From Streblospio benedicti (Eukaryota > Annelida > Polychaeta > Spionida > Spionidae), in the NCBI GenBank assembly GCA_019095985.1, contig JAGTTF010006035.1, positions 1-64,000 of the forward strand: 64,000 nucleotides of DNA, given 5' to 3'. The translations under genes and the position numbers were made by a program. The notes under the pieces are model-generated. The model worked only from the letters and a program-made list of their open reading frames with translations, did no database searches and was not told the origin of the DNA. Below, one piece after another: positions 13,001 through 24,800 of this stretch (position 1 is its first letter; each line of letters opens with the position of its first letter).

Positions 13001-13675
13001 GTCCACGCGCGCACGCTCGCGCACGCCGAACCCCAGCTCCAACCCTGGAAACAGGCTTAAGGCTGTCATGTCTATCTTTTATGGCACATCAATAGAACTT
13101 GCCGAACCATTTGGAAATATATACAATTGTATCTATATGCAGTCTTCCGTGTCTTCATAATCAATCATATTTCTAAACTGGTTTCATGAAATGTACCCAA
13201 AATTCATGTTTGTAAACATTTATATATCGTATCAGCCTAAATAAATATTTCTGACCCGCTAAGTTTGGCTTCGGCACACGGGTGATAGAGGCTGCAATTT
13301 CATGCAGAGGAGATATGGAAGTGACAACTTTTTATGGGTCAAAACGCATACTAATAATTGTAAAATCCTAAGTTATTGGGAACAACATGTGAAGTGGGTT
13401 TTTTTTAAAAAACAAACAAGATTATGAATTCAATCTATCTAAGGAGGCTTTTGATGCAATACTTAGTTTGTTCGTGGCTTGTACAGACTTTGTTGATGAA
13501 TGGAAAATTGTAGTTTAGATATTTAATGGGGATGCGTCAAAACACGGTGTCTATACAATTATTCGTAGTGATGCTTTAAAATTGTAATTTGAAGAGGTTA
13601 ATTGCAATTACTGATGGAAAATAACTCACCACATACTGAGGCAAGCAGCAGCAAGACGACCACCAAGGATTCCAT
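4049..13675 (-). CDS. Gene A: secreted cysteine-containing protein, tandem paralogue of gene B
   Basis: Eight coding exons: 13630-13675, 12917-13044, 11699-11812, 10468-10611, 9056-9137, 5887-5933, 5364-5459 and 4049-4176 (stop TAG 4049-4051). Phases match gene B throughout. Residues 1-15 (MESLVVVLLLLASVC) form a signal peptide, so the product should be secreted. Exon 2 carries VRERARVDVF and MVFVDV; exon 3 an NCT glycosylation sequon; exon 4 AGDYLGVFMK, GAIDYD and NYCIDGR; exon 5 NREYAISWHLTP; exon 6 CDCGLFGAMC; exon 8 TYMCVTCYPASC followed by a strongly acidic tail rich in Asp and Thr. I do not recognise the family. The G-D-Y-L-G and I-D-Y-D pattern resembles beta-sandwich ectodomains of marine invertebrate secreted proteins, but that is only an impression. 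Exon 7 is 96 bp against 97 in gene B because one base is missing near its 3' end (CGTCCCATG versus CGTGCCCATG). This shifts the frame into exon 8, so A is either a recent pseudogene or carries a sequence error. Restoring the base would give 261 residues. Confidence 0.8.
5620..5722. repeat. Dispersed repeat R-TTGGACACCTCAAAC, copy 2
   Basis: Almost identical to 3900-3992, ending TTCATTAATAGCTGTGCT, in the same orientation. The preceding phrase TGCACCATAGATC also precedes the copy at 12.75 kb. It lies in the intron between exons 6 and 7 of gene A. Confidence 0.75.
6440..6745 (+). repeat. tRNA-derived SINE (family S1), plus orientation
   Basis: The head is tRNA-like, with an A box near GTGGCCGGGTGGGTAG and a B box GGTTCGGTTCC. 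The body carries the family phrases GGGTGTTGAGCAAACTC, CCGTGGTACCTACAC and CCAATGACC, and the 3' end is a short CATTTACATTTACAT repeat. The same organisation is seen at 56945-57278, the best-preserved copy. Confidence 0.8.
7084..7213. repeat. MITE family M1 (GGCAGATCC palindrome)
   Basis: Ends are TGGCAGATCCGGG and TCTGCCTA; the interior has GGGATTTCATGAAAAACCC and GAAGTATTTTGGTGGGAAA, which are diagnostic of the family. The element is non-coding and lies in an intron of gene A. Confidence 0.8.
8025..8210 (+). repeat. Pogo/Tigger-like MITE copy
   Basis: Starts near ACGGTAAAACCTCC and ends near GAGGTTGTACTCT, with internal AGAGACCATCTCTCTATTGA. It is slightly more diverged than the copy 300 bp downstream and in the opposite internal order. 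Confidence 0.75.
8521..8682 (-). mobile_element. Pogo/Tigger-like MITE with intact ends and TA duplication
   Basis: The 162-bp element begins CAGTAGAGCCTC and ends GAGGTTCTACTG, an imperfect terminal inverted repeat. TA dinucleotides at 8519-8520 and 8683-8684 are the expected target duplication of Tc1/mariner-superfamily elements, and CAGT-GAACC-type ends are typical of pogo/Tigger relatives. It has no coding capacity. Confidence 0.8.
9440..9945. repeat. Diverged MITE related to the 53.9-kb TTCACAAATGACGTCA element
   Basis: Left end GGGAGCATTCACAATTGAAC and right end GACGTCAATTGTGAACGCTCCC are inverted relatives, enclosing C-rich stretches and phrases such as CACCCCC and GACTATGACAGTGATGTCAC. 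About 500 bp, non-coding, in an intron of gene A. Confidence 0.6.
10100..10389. repeat. Foldback MITE with ~125-bp arms
   Basis: The arms run 10100-10232 and 10261-10389 and are close complements, including CTATAGCTGA, TTTCAATGGCTGACAGTCC and TTTTCTTGGAAGAAAACAAC. Only about 30 bp separate the arms. The right end lies about 80 bp from gene A exon 4. Confidence 0.85.
10656..11143. repeat. Foldback element with GAACGGAAA.CCGTGAATGAACG ends
   Basis: The left end reads CCGTGAATGAACGTTA and the right end its complement TAACGTTCATTCACGG, about 480 bp apart; inner arms share TGATTTTAAACA and a pair around AAAAGGTTTGATC. The stretch 10865-10975 is repeated directly at 11535-11645 (TGAATCCATATGCTGT and ACCAAGTTACTAGAATACTT), so part of the element was duplicated locally. 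Confidence 0.75.
11200..11480 (-). repeat. tRNA-derived SINE S1, minus orientation, 5'-truncated
   Basis: Read on the minus strand it has the S1 body and tail, including ATTGACGATCAATAA and the CCAATGACCTGGTGTAAAT phrase seen in the 6.4-kb copy. The tRNA-like head is missing. Confidence 0.75.
11530..11648 (+). repeat. Direct duplicate of part of the 10.66-kb foldback element
   Basis: About 110 bp match 10865-10975 with roughly 90% identity by eye, from AAAGGTTTTGATC to CTAGAATACTTTATA. It ends about 50 bp before gene A exon 3. Confidence 0.7.
12160..12320. repeat. Foldback MITE, GGTAGGGTGTGTG / CACACACCCTCCC ends
   Basis: Arms share CATCATGG(T)AGGGTGTG, TGATTTACA and ATTACTACTATT, facing each other around AATA at 12240. 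Related sequence occurs at 22200-22310 (ACACACCCTCCCGTAATG, GTAAATCATA). Confidence 0.75.
12415..12538. repeat. MITE family M1, degraded copy
   Basis: Ends GGCAGATCCAG and ATCTGCCTA, with ACATATTTTGGTGGGAAAAG inside. The middle differs from other copies (GCGATCGTTGCCAGACATG). Confidence 0.7.
12600..12856. repeat. Dispersed repeat R-TTGGACACCTCAAAC, copy 3
   Basis: Shares GGTGCCAAAGT, CATGTTCAAATA, GCACCATAGATC and GTAAGTAGCTCTATTTGGAC with the copies at 3.7 and 5.6 kb, but is more diverged. It ends 60 bp before gene A exon 2 (in intron 2). Confidence 0.65.
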
Positions 13676-13977
13676 GTTACTCCTCTGGAATTAACAGCAC
13701 AATGAGAAAACCAGGCATACTGTTTAACCAAGAAAAAGTTAACTGGACTCTCAAATCATGAATTATGTTCAACAACAACGTTTTTATCTCAATGTATTTC
13801 CTTTAAACTCTAACGCTTTGAATGCCAATGCTTTTGCAAACATGTTATCTTTAGCTATCCTCCAATTACAGCAACATAATTACCAACTTGCCTTCTTGCT
13901 GCAGAATCAATAGATGTTTGTGACTATAATCATTAAATTCACAGCATTCAACAGCTCTACAATTAAATTGCATTTAC

Positions 13978-14030
13978 CTTTTACAGTGATTCTCTCGAGT
14001 GGACAGTTCTCTAGTCTAGTTCATTGTCGT
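13978..14030 (-). promoter_or_regulatory. 5' UTR exon of gene A (start approximate)
   Basis: The minus strand reads AATCACTGTAAAAG followed by GTAAATG at 13977, matching the gene B leader exon end ATCACTGCAAACAAG/GTAAAC. The coding exon has an acceptor TTAATTCCAG ending at 13685, nine bases before the ATG. A weak TATA-like stretch (TATATACATAAAA on the minus strand) lies near 14055-14070. Homology to gene B supports the donor; the transcription start is a guess. Confidence 0.5.
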
Positions 14031-14734
14031 TTGACTTCAAAATATCCTGTAATTTTATGTATATACGGCGGCGGGACACTGTCCCTTAAAGAGCATGCTT
14101 TACGATCTAGATATGCCAGATCTGCTTTGTCCCAAAGGTAATTTAGACACCATCACATCTAATTGTTTTACATTCAAAATATCTATTTATGGCGTATGTG
14201 TGAAGTGAATGTCATTATTCATGACGGCAAACATTGCCACAGTGATCTGTAAAACAGCTGGAAACTGAGAACCAGGCATTAAGACACTAAGAAATATTGT
14301 TTAAGTTAGGACAAGTCCTCAAAACTACGTCCGGGCGCTATTGTGGGAAGGTGAATTATTGTCCTTAATTAACGTTCACCAGCGGGTGGGATAGAAAATA
14401 TCAAACATTATAATATAATAAAATACATGTTTGACATTTACGCTATTCACTCTTAATCATAGCAATATATAATTTTGGTACCAACACATCTCAAATTACA
14501 CTGCATATTACAAGTTTTATGATGAGTGTATCATTTTAATGTAGGTCTAATTGTATTGTTTTTGTGGTTTTTGCCATACCCTATGTAAATCTCTATGTAT
14601 AATGTATTGTGATGATTAGGGCTCTGTAGAGCTGAAAACATTTGAAATAAGAATTAAAAACGTTTTGAACATTTTTCAACATTCATGCTATTTTCATAGA
14701 CAGAAAACAAAGCACAAAGTTTATATTACATTAT

Positions 14735-14945
14735 TTTGGATTTTTCAATGTTTACTTCCAGATTCCAATCAATACAAAATTTCTCAACACCATTAACAGA
14801 TTTTTGCAAGTCCTTTTCACTTTTAGCTAATAATACTACATCGTCAGCATACAAAAGATAGCTTAGATCTAAATTATTTAAAGAAGGTTTCTCTTCGTTC
14901 ACATCAACAAGAAATGGAATATAAATATATGATGAAATACTTTCA
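14735..14945 (-). mobile_element. LINE reverse-transcriptase fragment with YADD motif
   Basis: On the minus strand about 67 open codons read through LSYLLYADDVVLLAKSEK, the catalytic YADD box of reverse transcriptase, then KSVNGVEKFCIDWNLEVN and IEKSK. This order is typical of non-LTR retrotransposons. Only this core piece remains; the flanks to 15.8 kb are AT-rich and hold nothing else I can name. Confidence 0.85.
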
Positions 14946-15680
14946 AGGAAGAGACAAATGCTCTATTGATTCTTAACTTTATATCAATGTTTTATCTAGT
15001 TATGTTATATGTTACAGTGTCATAAGCGGTAATTATGAGTACAATTTGTTTTTAACTTGTTTTATATGTTCAATATGAACTCATAATAAACATTGTACAA
15101 GTACAATATGTCTAATAGCATTTAAATTATTTTTCAACTATATGGCATACATGAATGAAGTAAATAAAAAGTGTGATGTGAGATCTGACGAAGGGTCAGA
15201 CCTAGGATTTTGAAACGGCGTCAAGTTCCAATTATGTGTATTATATAATGTGCAAAAGACTTCGCTGGCCACCAAAATCCGTATAATGCCTTTATTGGTC
15301 ATTTTGATTAAGAATTGTCATTAGTTTCTTGCAAATGGTATCTGCTATATGCCATTAGAGGGACATGGAGGCATGTTCTCCACTCCAACAAATGAAATGG
15401 TGCAGCCTGAATGGTTCATTATTTCCCAGTGAAAGCTTTATTGACAATATATGTACATGGGATATATTCATATGCAATCTGAAGGATACTCCCCAACCAC
15501 TTCAATACTGTACACACTTTGAATAATGACTCAGCTCCGAATAATAAATTACTTGTGTACAATACTTCGTGTTTAACAGTTGTGTGTTTTACTGCTTTTA
15601 AAGTTAATCGTTAAGCTTAATAAACTGACTACGTATTGCCTTATACATCCATATTCCATACGCTACCTACAACATATATC

Positions 15681-15686
15681 TTTATT
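15681..15686 (-). terminator. Candidate poly(A) signal of gene B
   Basis: TTTATT on the plus strand gives AATAAA on the minus strand, 200 bases past the gene B stop codon. Confidence 0.4.
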
Positions 15687-15885
15687 GTATAAAATGGTGT
15701 CCACATGATGCAAGATGCTATATTGCTTGCAACAAATCTTCATTTAAGTAACACAAAATATAAATAACAACTAAGTACAAAAACGATCGATGGATTGTGT
15801 GAAAGTCTAAATAAACATTGTGTAAAATGAATTAACATCTGTTGAAACCATCCATAAGTTCCAAATGTCTCTAGGTCCGAGTGAT

Positions 15886-18800
15886 TTAGCCCTCTCCCGA
15901 GCCGTCACCACCCTCTTCAGTCCCCGGGCAGGCAGTGGTCGGGTGGCACCTGACGCACATGTAGGTCCCGGAACCTGGGGAGAGAGGGAGACGTCCGTGA
16001 CTCACGAGACTCCTAGTATCGTAGACACTTGCCTGAGGGGGGGGGGTGGGGGTATATAGCATTGATGAAAATCCATTCGCCAACATTCTTTTCCTAAATC
16101 ACCAGTCACCAATACATTTCATTGCCTTTCACCAATCCCCGGGAATTGTAATTGAATAGTCTGCATCACATTTCCATCACATTTCACACACTTAAATACA
16201 GGCAATTCACAATTCACGCTCAAGATTTAGGGCAAATCACCAATCACATTTTTGCTATATGACACCCCCTTGCCTTACAGTGTGGATGCTGTTTTCTTCT
16301 CTTTCCACACCAATCATATTGCACCAAGTGGCCGCTATGTATGATATTGAAAAGCAGACTTTGTTTTTATAGTTTTTTTTATGTAATTCCATTGGTTATC
16401 ATCATCTAGAAGTATCTGACATCGTCATAACTCACGCCTATATAGTTTAACTGAACATGGAATTGTAAAGGCAGTGTGATTGATCAAGCTGTAAAAATCC
16501 ACGATCGTATCCGATAACCCGAGAGGGTTATCACCCCTCTTCGAAGAGGGGTGATACCATGGTTATCATGCTTGCACTCAGCCAGACTAGTTTTTCACAT
16601 TTTCTTAAAACAGTGTTGCAATTGTTTAGAAAAGAATGATAAATACAAAACCGGCTTTGCTGTGTATAAACATGAATTATTTCATCAGGATTCATTCTTG
16701 TGGCGCAGCAGGCTTGCCCTTCGCTAGCTGTAGTACGGCCCAAGAACTCACCTGACAAAATAATTTATGTCATAAACTCATATCACCCACTTTTGAGTAT
16801 AATTTATATTGAGTACCTGAGTTACACATGGGCACGCAATCCGCCATCCTGATACAGTTGGCATTGCTGAACACGAGGACGTTATTGATGTAGAACGCCA
16901 GCTCCTGGCACGCCTGGTAAAAAGGTTGGTTCAGTGAGTTTTACAGTTCTTTTAGAAAAAAGATATATGGTTGGTTTGTGTCATGATCACATTGAAAAAT
17001 TTCATACTTTTTCTCCACCCATTGACTATTTTGATCTATAATTGCCCATGCTAACGTGAAGAAGCGTAAATTTAAAGTTCACTTATATTCTAATCATAAT
17101 GTGTGAACGTGATAGTCTCAAGTACACTTCAGTTTTGGATAGGAAAGAGACAAATACTATTAAGATAACAAAATCGGATGCATTCTTTGAAATAGAGTTT
17201 ACCAAGTGTTCCATTGCACAGGACGTTGTGTACACAGAACAGTCACAGCCTGGAAAAAACAAAACACAGGTTCCTATAGAATATAATAAGAAACATGCGT
17301 ATGGTTGATACATTAATAAAAAAATAACTAGCAATTTAGTTTTTATCATTTGTGGCTTACTCAAAATAAATGAATCTAAAGGAAATACAGTAAAATGCTG
17401 AAAGATTCCAACAATATACATTTTAACATTGTTCACTATATGTCAAAATATATGATAATTTAATAGAAAATAATGAAAATATAATGAATTTTTAAAAATG
17501 AATACAACAAACATTTCAATGGTAAAAATCATGAACCAACGCCTATGTGGAAGTACACTAAACTGTCTCCGGATTTATATTGAAAATTATGATGATACCC
17601 AAATTAAAACTTTCTCTGAAACCTGCAATATCTGTTATTAAAAATACATCTGAAAGAATTTATCTCTAATAAATATGTAGTATCTTTACAAAGCCCATGC
17701 AGAACTTGTATGCATTCACATACCCACACAATATATGCAAATTGATACTGATTTGAAAGGCAAAAAACTATTTTTCACAAAATTCTCCAGGAGTCTATTA
17801 CATCGTGTTAACTTCAGACATCCATAGTTTATAATCATTCAACCCTTCCAAAATACAATGGTGAAAATTGTTGGTTTGTTGTGTTCTATGAGAGCATTAT
17901 GGTTTTGTTTGAATACGCATGTCTCCCATTCAGTGCATAGTATTGCATAGAGGCTTACACACAACAAATTTGATTGAGCTAAAACAGTGTACTATATAAA
18001 GAATGCGAAACCAGTTGTAATTGTGGATCACTGTTCGGTCTGCAAGGCGTTGTTGGGTCTGTGGTAGTTGATTACTGGTGTTCTGATCAATTCTGGTGTA
18101 TGAAAGTTGAATTGTTGTCTGGTCGTTCTGGTTGGTCTTTCATGGCTTGGTCAATTCTGCTGTGTCATTATTCCACGTCCAAACTATTGATACTAAAGTG
18201 CTCAATGATGTGGTTATGCCATACCATACAACAATTAGCAACACGCTTCATTACTAATCAGCAGAAACTCGAAGGATATGTGTTCGTTGGGATTGCTCTG
18301 CTGGTGTTTCTCTTTGAAAGCTTCACTAAAAATAAAATTCCTCTGCAACCACTGCACTCCGCTGGCCGAATAGGTAGGGAGTTGGATTCGTGACAGGAAG
18401 GTCGTGGGTTCGATTCCCGGCCGGAACTGGTGGCGGGTCTTGAGCGAACACAAGCACATTTGGCTGTATTGAAATACTGTTTGCAATTAACACAGTTGAT
18501 CATAAACTTGGTAAATTGACATGTGCCTCCGTGGCCAAGTGGTAGAGAGTTGAGCCTGTGGCCAGAAGGTCGTGGGTTCGAATCCACGAAGGTGTGGAGT
18601 TGTAATAACGGGATAAAATCTCTGTCTGGTTACTGGCAAGAATTGTGGATTGTGTACATACCGGTAATTGTTTTTATTTACTTCCATACAGTTGAACTCA
18701 CAACCCTCTGTTAGCCAGTCCTGCTTCCTACCACTGAACCACAGGTCACACTCCAATCTACCTATGTAGTGAACAATGTGTATCTAATCGGTTACTTTGC

Positions 18801-21800
18801 TTTCTTTTTCAATTTACACAATGACATCCTACTACCTAATTTGTTCTCGCTGTATCTTTGGTGGATTCGAACCTACGACCTTCTGGTCACAGGCTCAACT
18901 CTCTACAACTCGGCCACGGAGGCACATGCCAACAAACAAAGTTTATAATCAACTTTTTTAATCGGAAGCAGTGTTTCAATACAGCCAAATGTGTATAATG
19001 TTATCTGTCTAACTTCTTTCCAGACTTGAGCGAGAGTCGAACCCAAGACCTCCATACCATGACAACATTGCCCTAACCACTCGGCCATGGTGTCTCCTAG
19101 TAAGGATCTCATTCACATATCTACTGGTTACAACATGTGGTGTGAAGAAGCAAAAAAAATAAATAAAGGCGACGCGCAGAGGTTCAAAAACTAAAAAAAA
19201 CTCGGGTGGCGGGAGGGGGGATTGTCACAAAGCTTTATAATTGAGAATACAAGGTGGTCATATTACTGAACAAAGCTGAAGTTTGATTGCTGCAGTATTT
19301 TTCCAATTTTAACATGTACTTGAAATTATTTTCATAAAAATATATTTATGATGATGTAATTACATCTCATCCAAATTTTCTGTTCATTTCCACAAAAAAT
19401 CCTTGATTTTTCACAACTAAACTTATTTTCTGCTCATTGTTACAAAAAATCGTTGATTTTTCACAACTAAAAGTGAAAAGACATGTATATTATGCAATTT
19501 TAATGATTTGTGGTCTATCTTATGGTTGCCGCAATGATTTTTCCTTATTTCATCTGTCCAAGGAGTTATTTCTATCATTTTGAACACACCAGCACGAATA
19601 TTTACTATTTGGACACTCCAGCAAGCCTTTTGACCACGTCATATCACCCTGCTTTAATTGCAGAGCAGCCCAAATGTACATTTACGAATACACCTACAAA
19701 ACCCATTCAGAAATAAAAAGAAAAAAGAATTATATTACTTTTTACTGGTTTTTTTACCGACTGTCCCGATTTGTCGCTTGCTGCCATCGATCAAATTTCG
19801 TTTCATTTTTTTTTTTTTTTTTTTTTTTTTTGCAACGATCGAAAACATTTGATTCATTTGCTATTCCCCTTTCCACCCTCCACGTTCCTACTACCTTCCC
19901 TGAGTTCGCTGCGTCTGCCACCTATGTCTACTATCGTCTCTACACTGTTCAACACACCTATCGACCTGAAACCTCCTTACGTTAGTATCACATCACATCA
20001 TTTTATTATGTCTTTTAGGTTTTATGGTGTGTTTTAGTGTATTTTTATCTTGTATATTACTTGTATTTATGTATTTTATCCCTTGCACAGATGCGTTCAG
20101 AACCGACAGACCGAAGTCCCAGACGACAACCACCTGAAGCACACGTGCACCGCACACGGACATGTAAGTCGGACGCTGACTTACAAACTGTACCACAGCT
20201 CATGTGGTATATATACTATGCGCAAACATTGATCAGAAATTGTTGTGTTTAAGTCATATGCAAATGACCATCATAATGTACACAACTACCACATCAAATT
20301 CAACGTTTTTAGGACCGCGGTCGTCGTATATTTCAAGTTAACATCAAGTCTTTTCAGGCAGGAACCATCTTGTGACAGCAAGGTATCACCTATCAAATTT
20401 TATAGATAGATGTTAGAACCCCGAATTGGTGAAGATGGGCTACCTTAAGGGCAACATCATCATGTTGTTTGAAAAGGAACCTGTGGGTTTGAAAACATGT
20501 TAGCAATAAAATAAAATTTTGGATCACGTTTTTGGACTACATTTTGGACATTTTTTAGTATGCATGGTAAGACAAACTGAAGGAATATAATATTCACACC
20601 ATATTGATATTTTGCATTGAACATAGGCAGATCCAGGTTTTCGGAAGGGGGGCACTTAAGAAAAAGAGGGGGCGCACTTACGGGATTTCATGAAAAACCC
20701 TATGAAAATGAAGTATTTTGGTGGGAAAAGGAGGGGCGCACCCTTCTGGATCTGCCTATGTTCAATACAATTCCCACATCATCTTCTCTGGTCAGCACCA
20801 GCCCCCCCCCCCCCCGTCATCATCATTCGTGATCTGTCTCTGACGCCCCCCCCCCTCCCCCTCCCCCTCTCCGCAATGACGTCATTTGTGAATGATCCCT
20901 AAGTATAGAAAGACTATGCATGCACGCACCTGTTTGAAAAAATCACCCTATGTTTTTGTCTTTTAATATTATAAACAAATAACATGATACTTTTAGCAAC
21001 TGAACCAGAACAAGGTGACCTGCTGTAGAAAGGTGGCACGTGCGTCTGAGGCTTGAAAAGGTCCAGCTGTAAAGGCTGGAGGATGACAAGGGATAGAGAC
21101 AGGTGGCGCCGCCAAGCGGCGACAGTGCTGCCGCCAAGCGGCCTCAGTGGCGCCACGCAGCGGGCAGCAGAAGAACTAGAGTCCGTGTGTGTTCAAGCAT
21201 AAAACTACGACACTTATAATGTATGGCAATGTTGATCCATGTATCATTTTGAGTTCTTTATAGAATATGCCCATATTCCAAAATTAAAACCATATAATTA
21301 CTAAATATATATAAAAATTATTTATTTAACTGTTTTCGACTGTTGTCCTCGTCAGAATACAATAAAACATAGTACTTAAAAGACACTTAACAGTTAACAC
21401 ATCTTAGAAAGGGGATTTATACTTTGGAATATGTGACAGAATAATAATAGGATTGATTAAATTGACAATAAAAATAAAAATAAAAATAAAAATGGGTGAA
21501 TAATGTTGACCAATGGTTGGAGAGTTTGACTACGAAAATCAATACCCGTCTGGTTTAAAGAGATCGTAATAAACTTTAAATATTTGTCTCACTTTTCATG
21601 ATCAAAATTTAGGTGGAAGTATTGTGTCAACATGTACAGAGTTTTGCAACAGCCCCTGTCATGAGTGTTTTTAACTGATCAAATACCATAATTAACGTTA
21701 TCTGTGGAGTTCAAAAACACTTTAATATGTGGACTACACTGATAGAAGAAATGAGTAAATCTCTGTACTGTAAAAAGGAACAAACATCATATTGCATTAT

Positions 21801-24800
21801 TCCTTCTGAGGAAGCAATCGAAACCTGCAGTTTATTATTCTTTACATATGTTACTAGCTTCCGTAGACAATATGCTTCAATTTGATACCAAACATGATAT
21901 GTTTATATCATCTTCACGATATGCCATACTCAAAGAGTACGTCTCAAACGGGGCACTACTCAATAACAAAAATTGCTCAAGGGTGCCAAGGTGGCACCCA
22001 TAATGAAGAAATATATCATTTACCATAAACAGGAAAGGCAAATTACGTTCTTATTTACAATGACGGTGTACCTTGAACAAAAAGTGTTTACTACTATAAA
22101 TAACAAGCCTAAAACGGATGCCCTGGCTCCCGGGTCTCCATGCCTACTCGATACACTTCTGTATAATTAATAGTAGCAACGTGTATGGCAAAGTGTTTGT
22201 AAATCATAATATACTACACACCCTCCCGTAATGCAGGGTCTCATGTAATGGTAGTAATGTGTAAATCATAGTAGTATCACACCCCTCCCATGATACTGGG
22301 GCCCATGTGTATAGTCAGTGTAGAAAGTAGATGTACATATATTGCAAGAATCGATGTCATTGCCAAGTATAACACCAATAGTTTCATATTGTTATTATTT
22401 ACGAGTAAAACTTTGCCAACTAATTACGAAATCGACGTTCCTTTTGGTGCCAAAGAAAATGTTCTATTAATTGTAAAGACGGTTTTATTTGTTAGTGAAT
22501 TGTGTGGAAAAGAAATACAAAAAAACAACCCATTTCAATATTCTTCTGTGAATCTGGCTAAAAGTTTGATCTGCATATAGGGGTATAGATTACAATATAA
22601 ATTTGTGATATTCATGTCTTTGTGTCATGATGCAATTGAAGTAGCTTATTTGAAATTTTACATAGAATCCTAATATGAATGTGGAGTTCATCAAAAATAA
22701 GTCTGTTGGACACTATTACCATATCATTTATTATTAAATTTTCGTTCAAAGAATACAAAGTATAAAATTCAACTTTCTACAGTCCATCATTTCACAAGTC
22801 CTCGTAAACCACATAAGAGTTACAAATCCTAGCATGCACGTGTGTTAATACAGAAATCACAGTCATTAGTACATTGATAATAATAATAAAAAAACCATAT
22901 CATTTTATCTAACAGAATCCAAATGTCCTGCCAGCAAAAAGCTTGAGAACGTTCTTTGACTACACTTCACTCCCATCCCAAGATGTTAAAACTGGATTTC
23001 AATTGTCTGCAATAGAGCAATATAAGTCATGCATTATGAGATAGTAAAGTACAATCTAAAAAAAAAAAAAATGAGCCTTTGAACATTACAGTAGATGTCC
23101 ATAGATTCAGGCAGTAGTAATTCCCATGCTAGCTGTTAGAATCTTAGATTTTGTGTAAGTGTGAAATGTTAGTAATACGTGTAACCTCTAAAGTTCTTAT
23201 GTCTGCAATAATATCCCTAGGAAAACACATGCGCCCGTCCTTAGGTTAAGCATACGATTTAAAGTTTGCCGACAGTGTAGAAATACAAAGGGCCACACAA
23301 AATGTTCTTACAATATAAAACACGACTTGTTTGATGGCCAAAAGATGGTGAACGACAAACAGATACCTATTTGACATACATACATATTTATTTATCTTAA
23401 ACAGGATAATAGTTCAATTAAATACATTGAGCTTTCAACAGGAAATCCTGTCTTGATCACAATGACGTCACGAGTGACGAACTATTATCCTGTTTAAAAT
23501 AAATAAATATATATGTATATGTGTCTATTAAATCTAGGATAAATGAACCTCCATAAAAAAGATACCTACTTGGAGTGATGTGCCATTTGATGGAGTATTC
23601 CCGATTACGGCTGTTTTTGGAATCCAATTTCAAGTCCATTTCCTTGTTAAGCTGGAAAAAAATATATAACCTGATTAATCACTTATCGGTAAACATGATA
23701 TCCTTTCATCGCTTATATCGCTACTTGAATTGGATCCAATGCAATGCGTTTACACGCCAGATTTCCCTCAATTTGACTTTGTGCTAGAAATATCCTTAAC
23801 TTGGTGCATCTAGGAACTTCGATTTGAAAGCCTCGTTAAAAATAGTCTGTCAAAGACCTTATATCTAATAGTTTTTACTTCTATTATCACAAAAACCGCT
23901 CATGTAAACCATGTATCGAGTGAGATAGACTGGGAGGAAGTGAGTGTACTGGATAGGGAGGGGGATTGGAGAACAAGAACCATCAGGGAGGCGATAAAGA
24001 TACGAGGTCAGAAGCAGGTCATGAATCGAGACGAGGGGGCCTTTCAAGTCGCCTCACTTGTAAACCCGATTTTTCGGCATCCCCAAGTCGTGCTGAGTGA
24101 CCTTGACATGCGCAGAGACGTTTTGAAAATGCTGACAGGAGTTGCCGAAACTGTCAACAGTAAATTTTGTTTTGTGTTGTGTATAGATGAACTAAATAAA
24201 TAATGTATATATGTGTATTCCAACACGATGAACTCGTTCAAGGACATGGATTTTTATTTTTTTTTCACAAATGATTGGTTGGGACATAATTAAATTATTG
24301 CATTATTTTTCCCCACTCATATATTATTGGTCAGGCAATGGCCTTACTGCCTTAGCCCTTCCTACGGGCCTGAGAACTAGATCATCTCTGATATGGATTT
24401 CTAAAAACTCCTGCCAATACATTAGACCTATAGATGTCTATGCAGAAATAAACACCAACCAGCATTCAAATCCCTTGCAGATCCAGATATGTTTTTTTAG
24501 AAAAGACGGGCTCTCATAGGTTTTGTATGCGCAATCCATAAACGACATGCCGATAACGGACCTACCAAAACCATCATGAAAATGAAATCTGTTGGTGTGT
24601 CTACCTGATAGCTTGCCAACTTGATGCGCCCGTCAATGCAGTAGTTGTCCTCGCTCGCGATGTCGTAGTCGATGGCTCCGAGCCGCTTCATGAGGACCCC
24701 CAGGTAGTCGCCGGCCACAACCTCCACCGGGGGCGTCAGCTTAAACTGCAAGGTGGTGAAGCAAGTGGAAATGTGCTTATTTACAGTCGCAATTCACAGC

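Noticed and set aside
18522-18602. Possible functional tRNA gene
   Set aside because: The T stem is out of register and the same head recurs in inverted, degraded copies nearby, so a SINE head is more likely.
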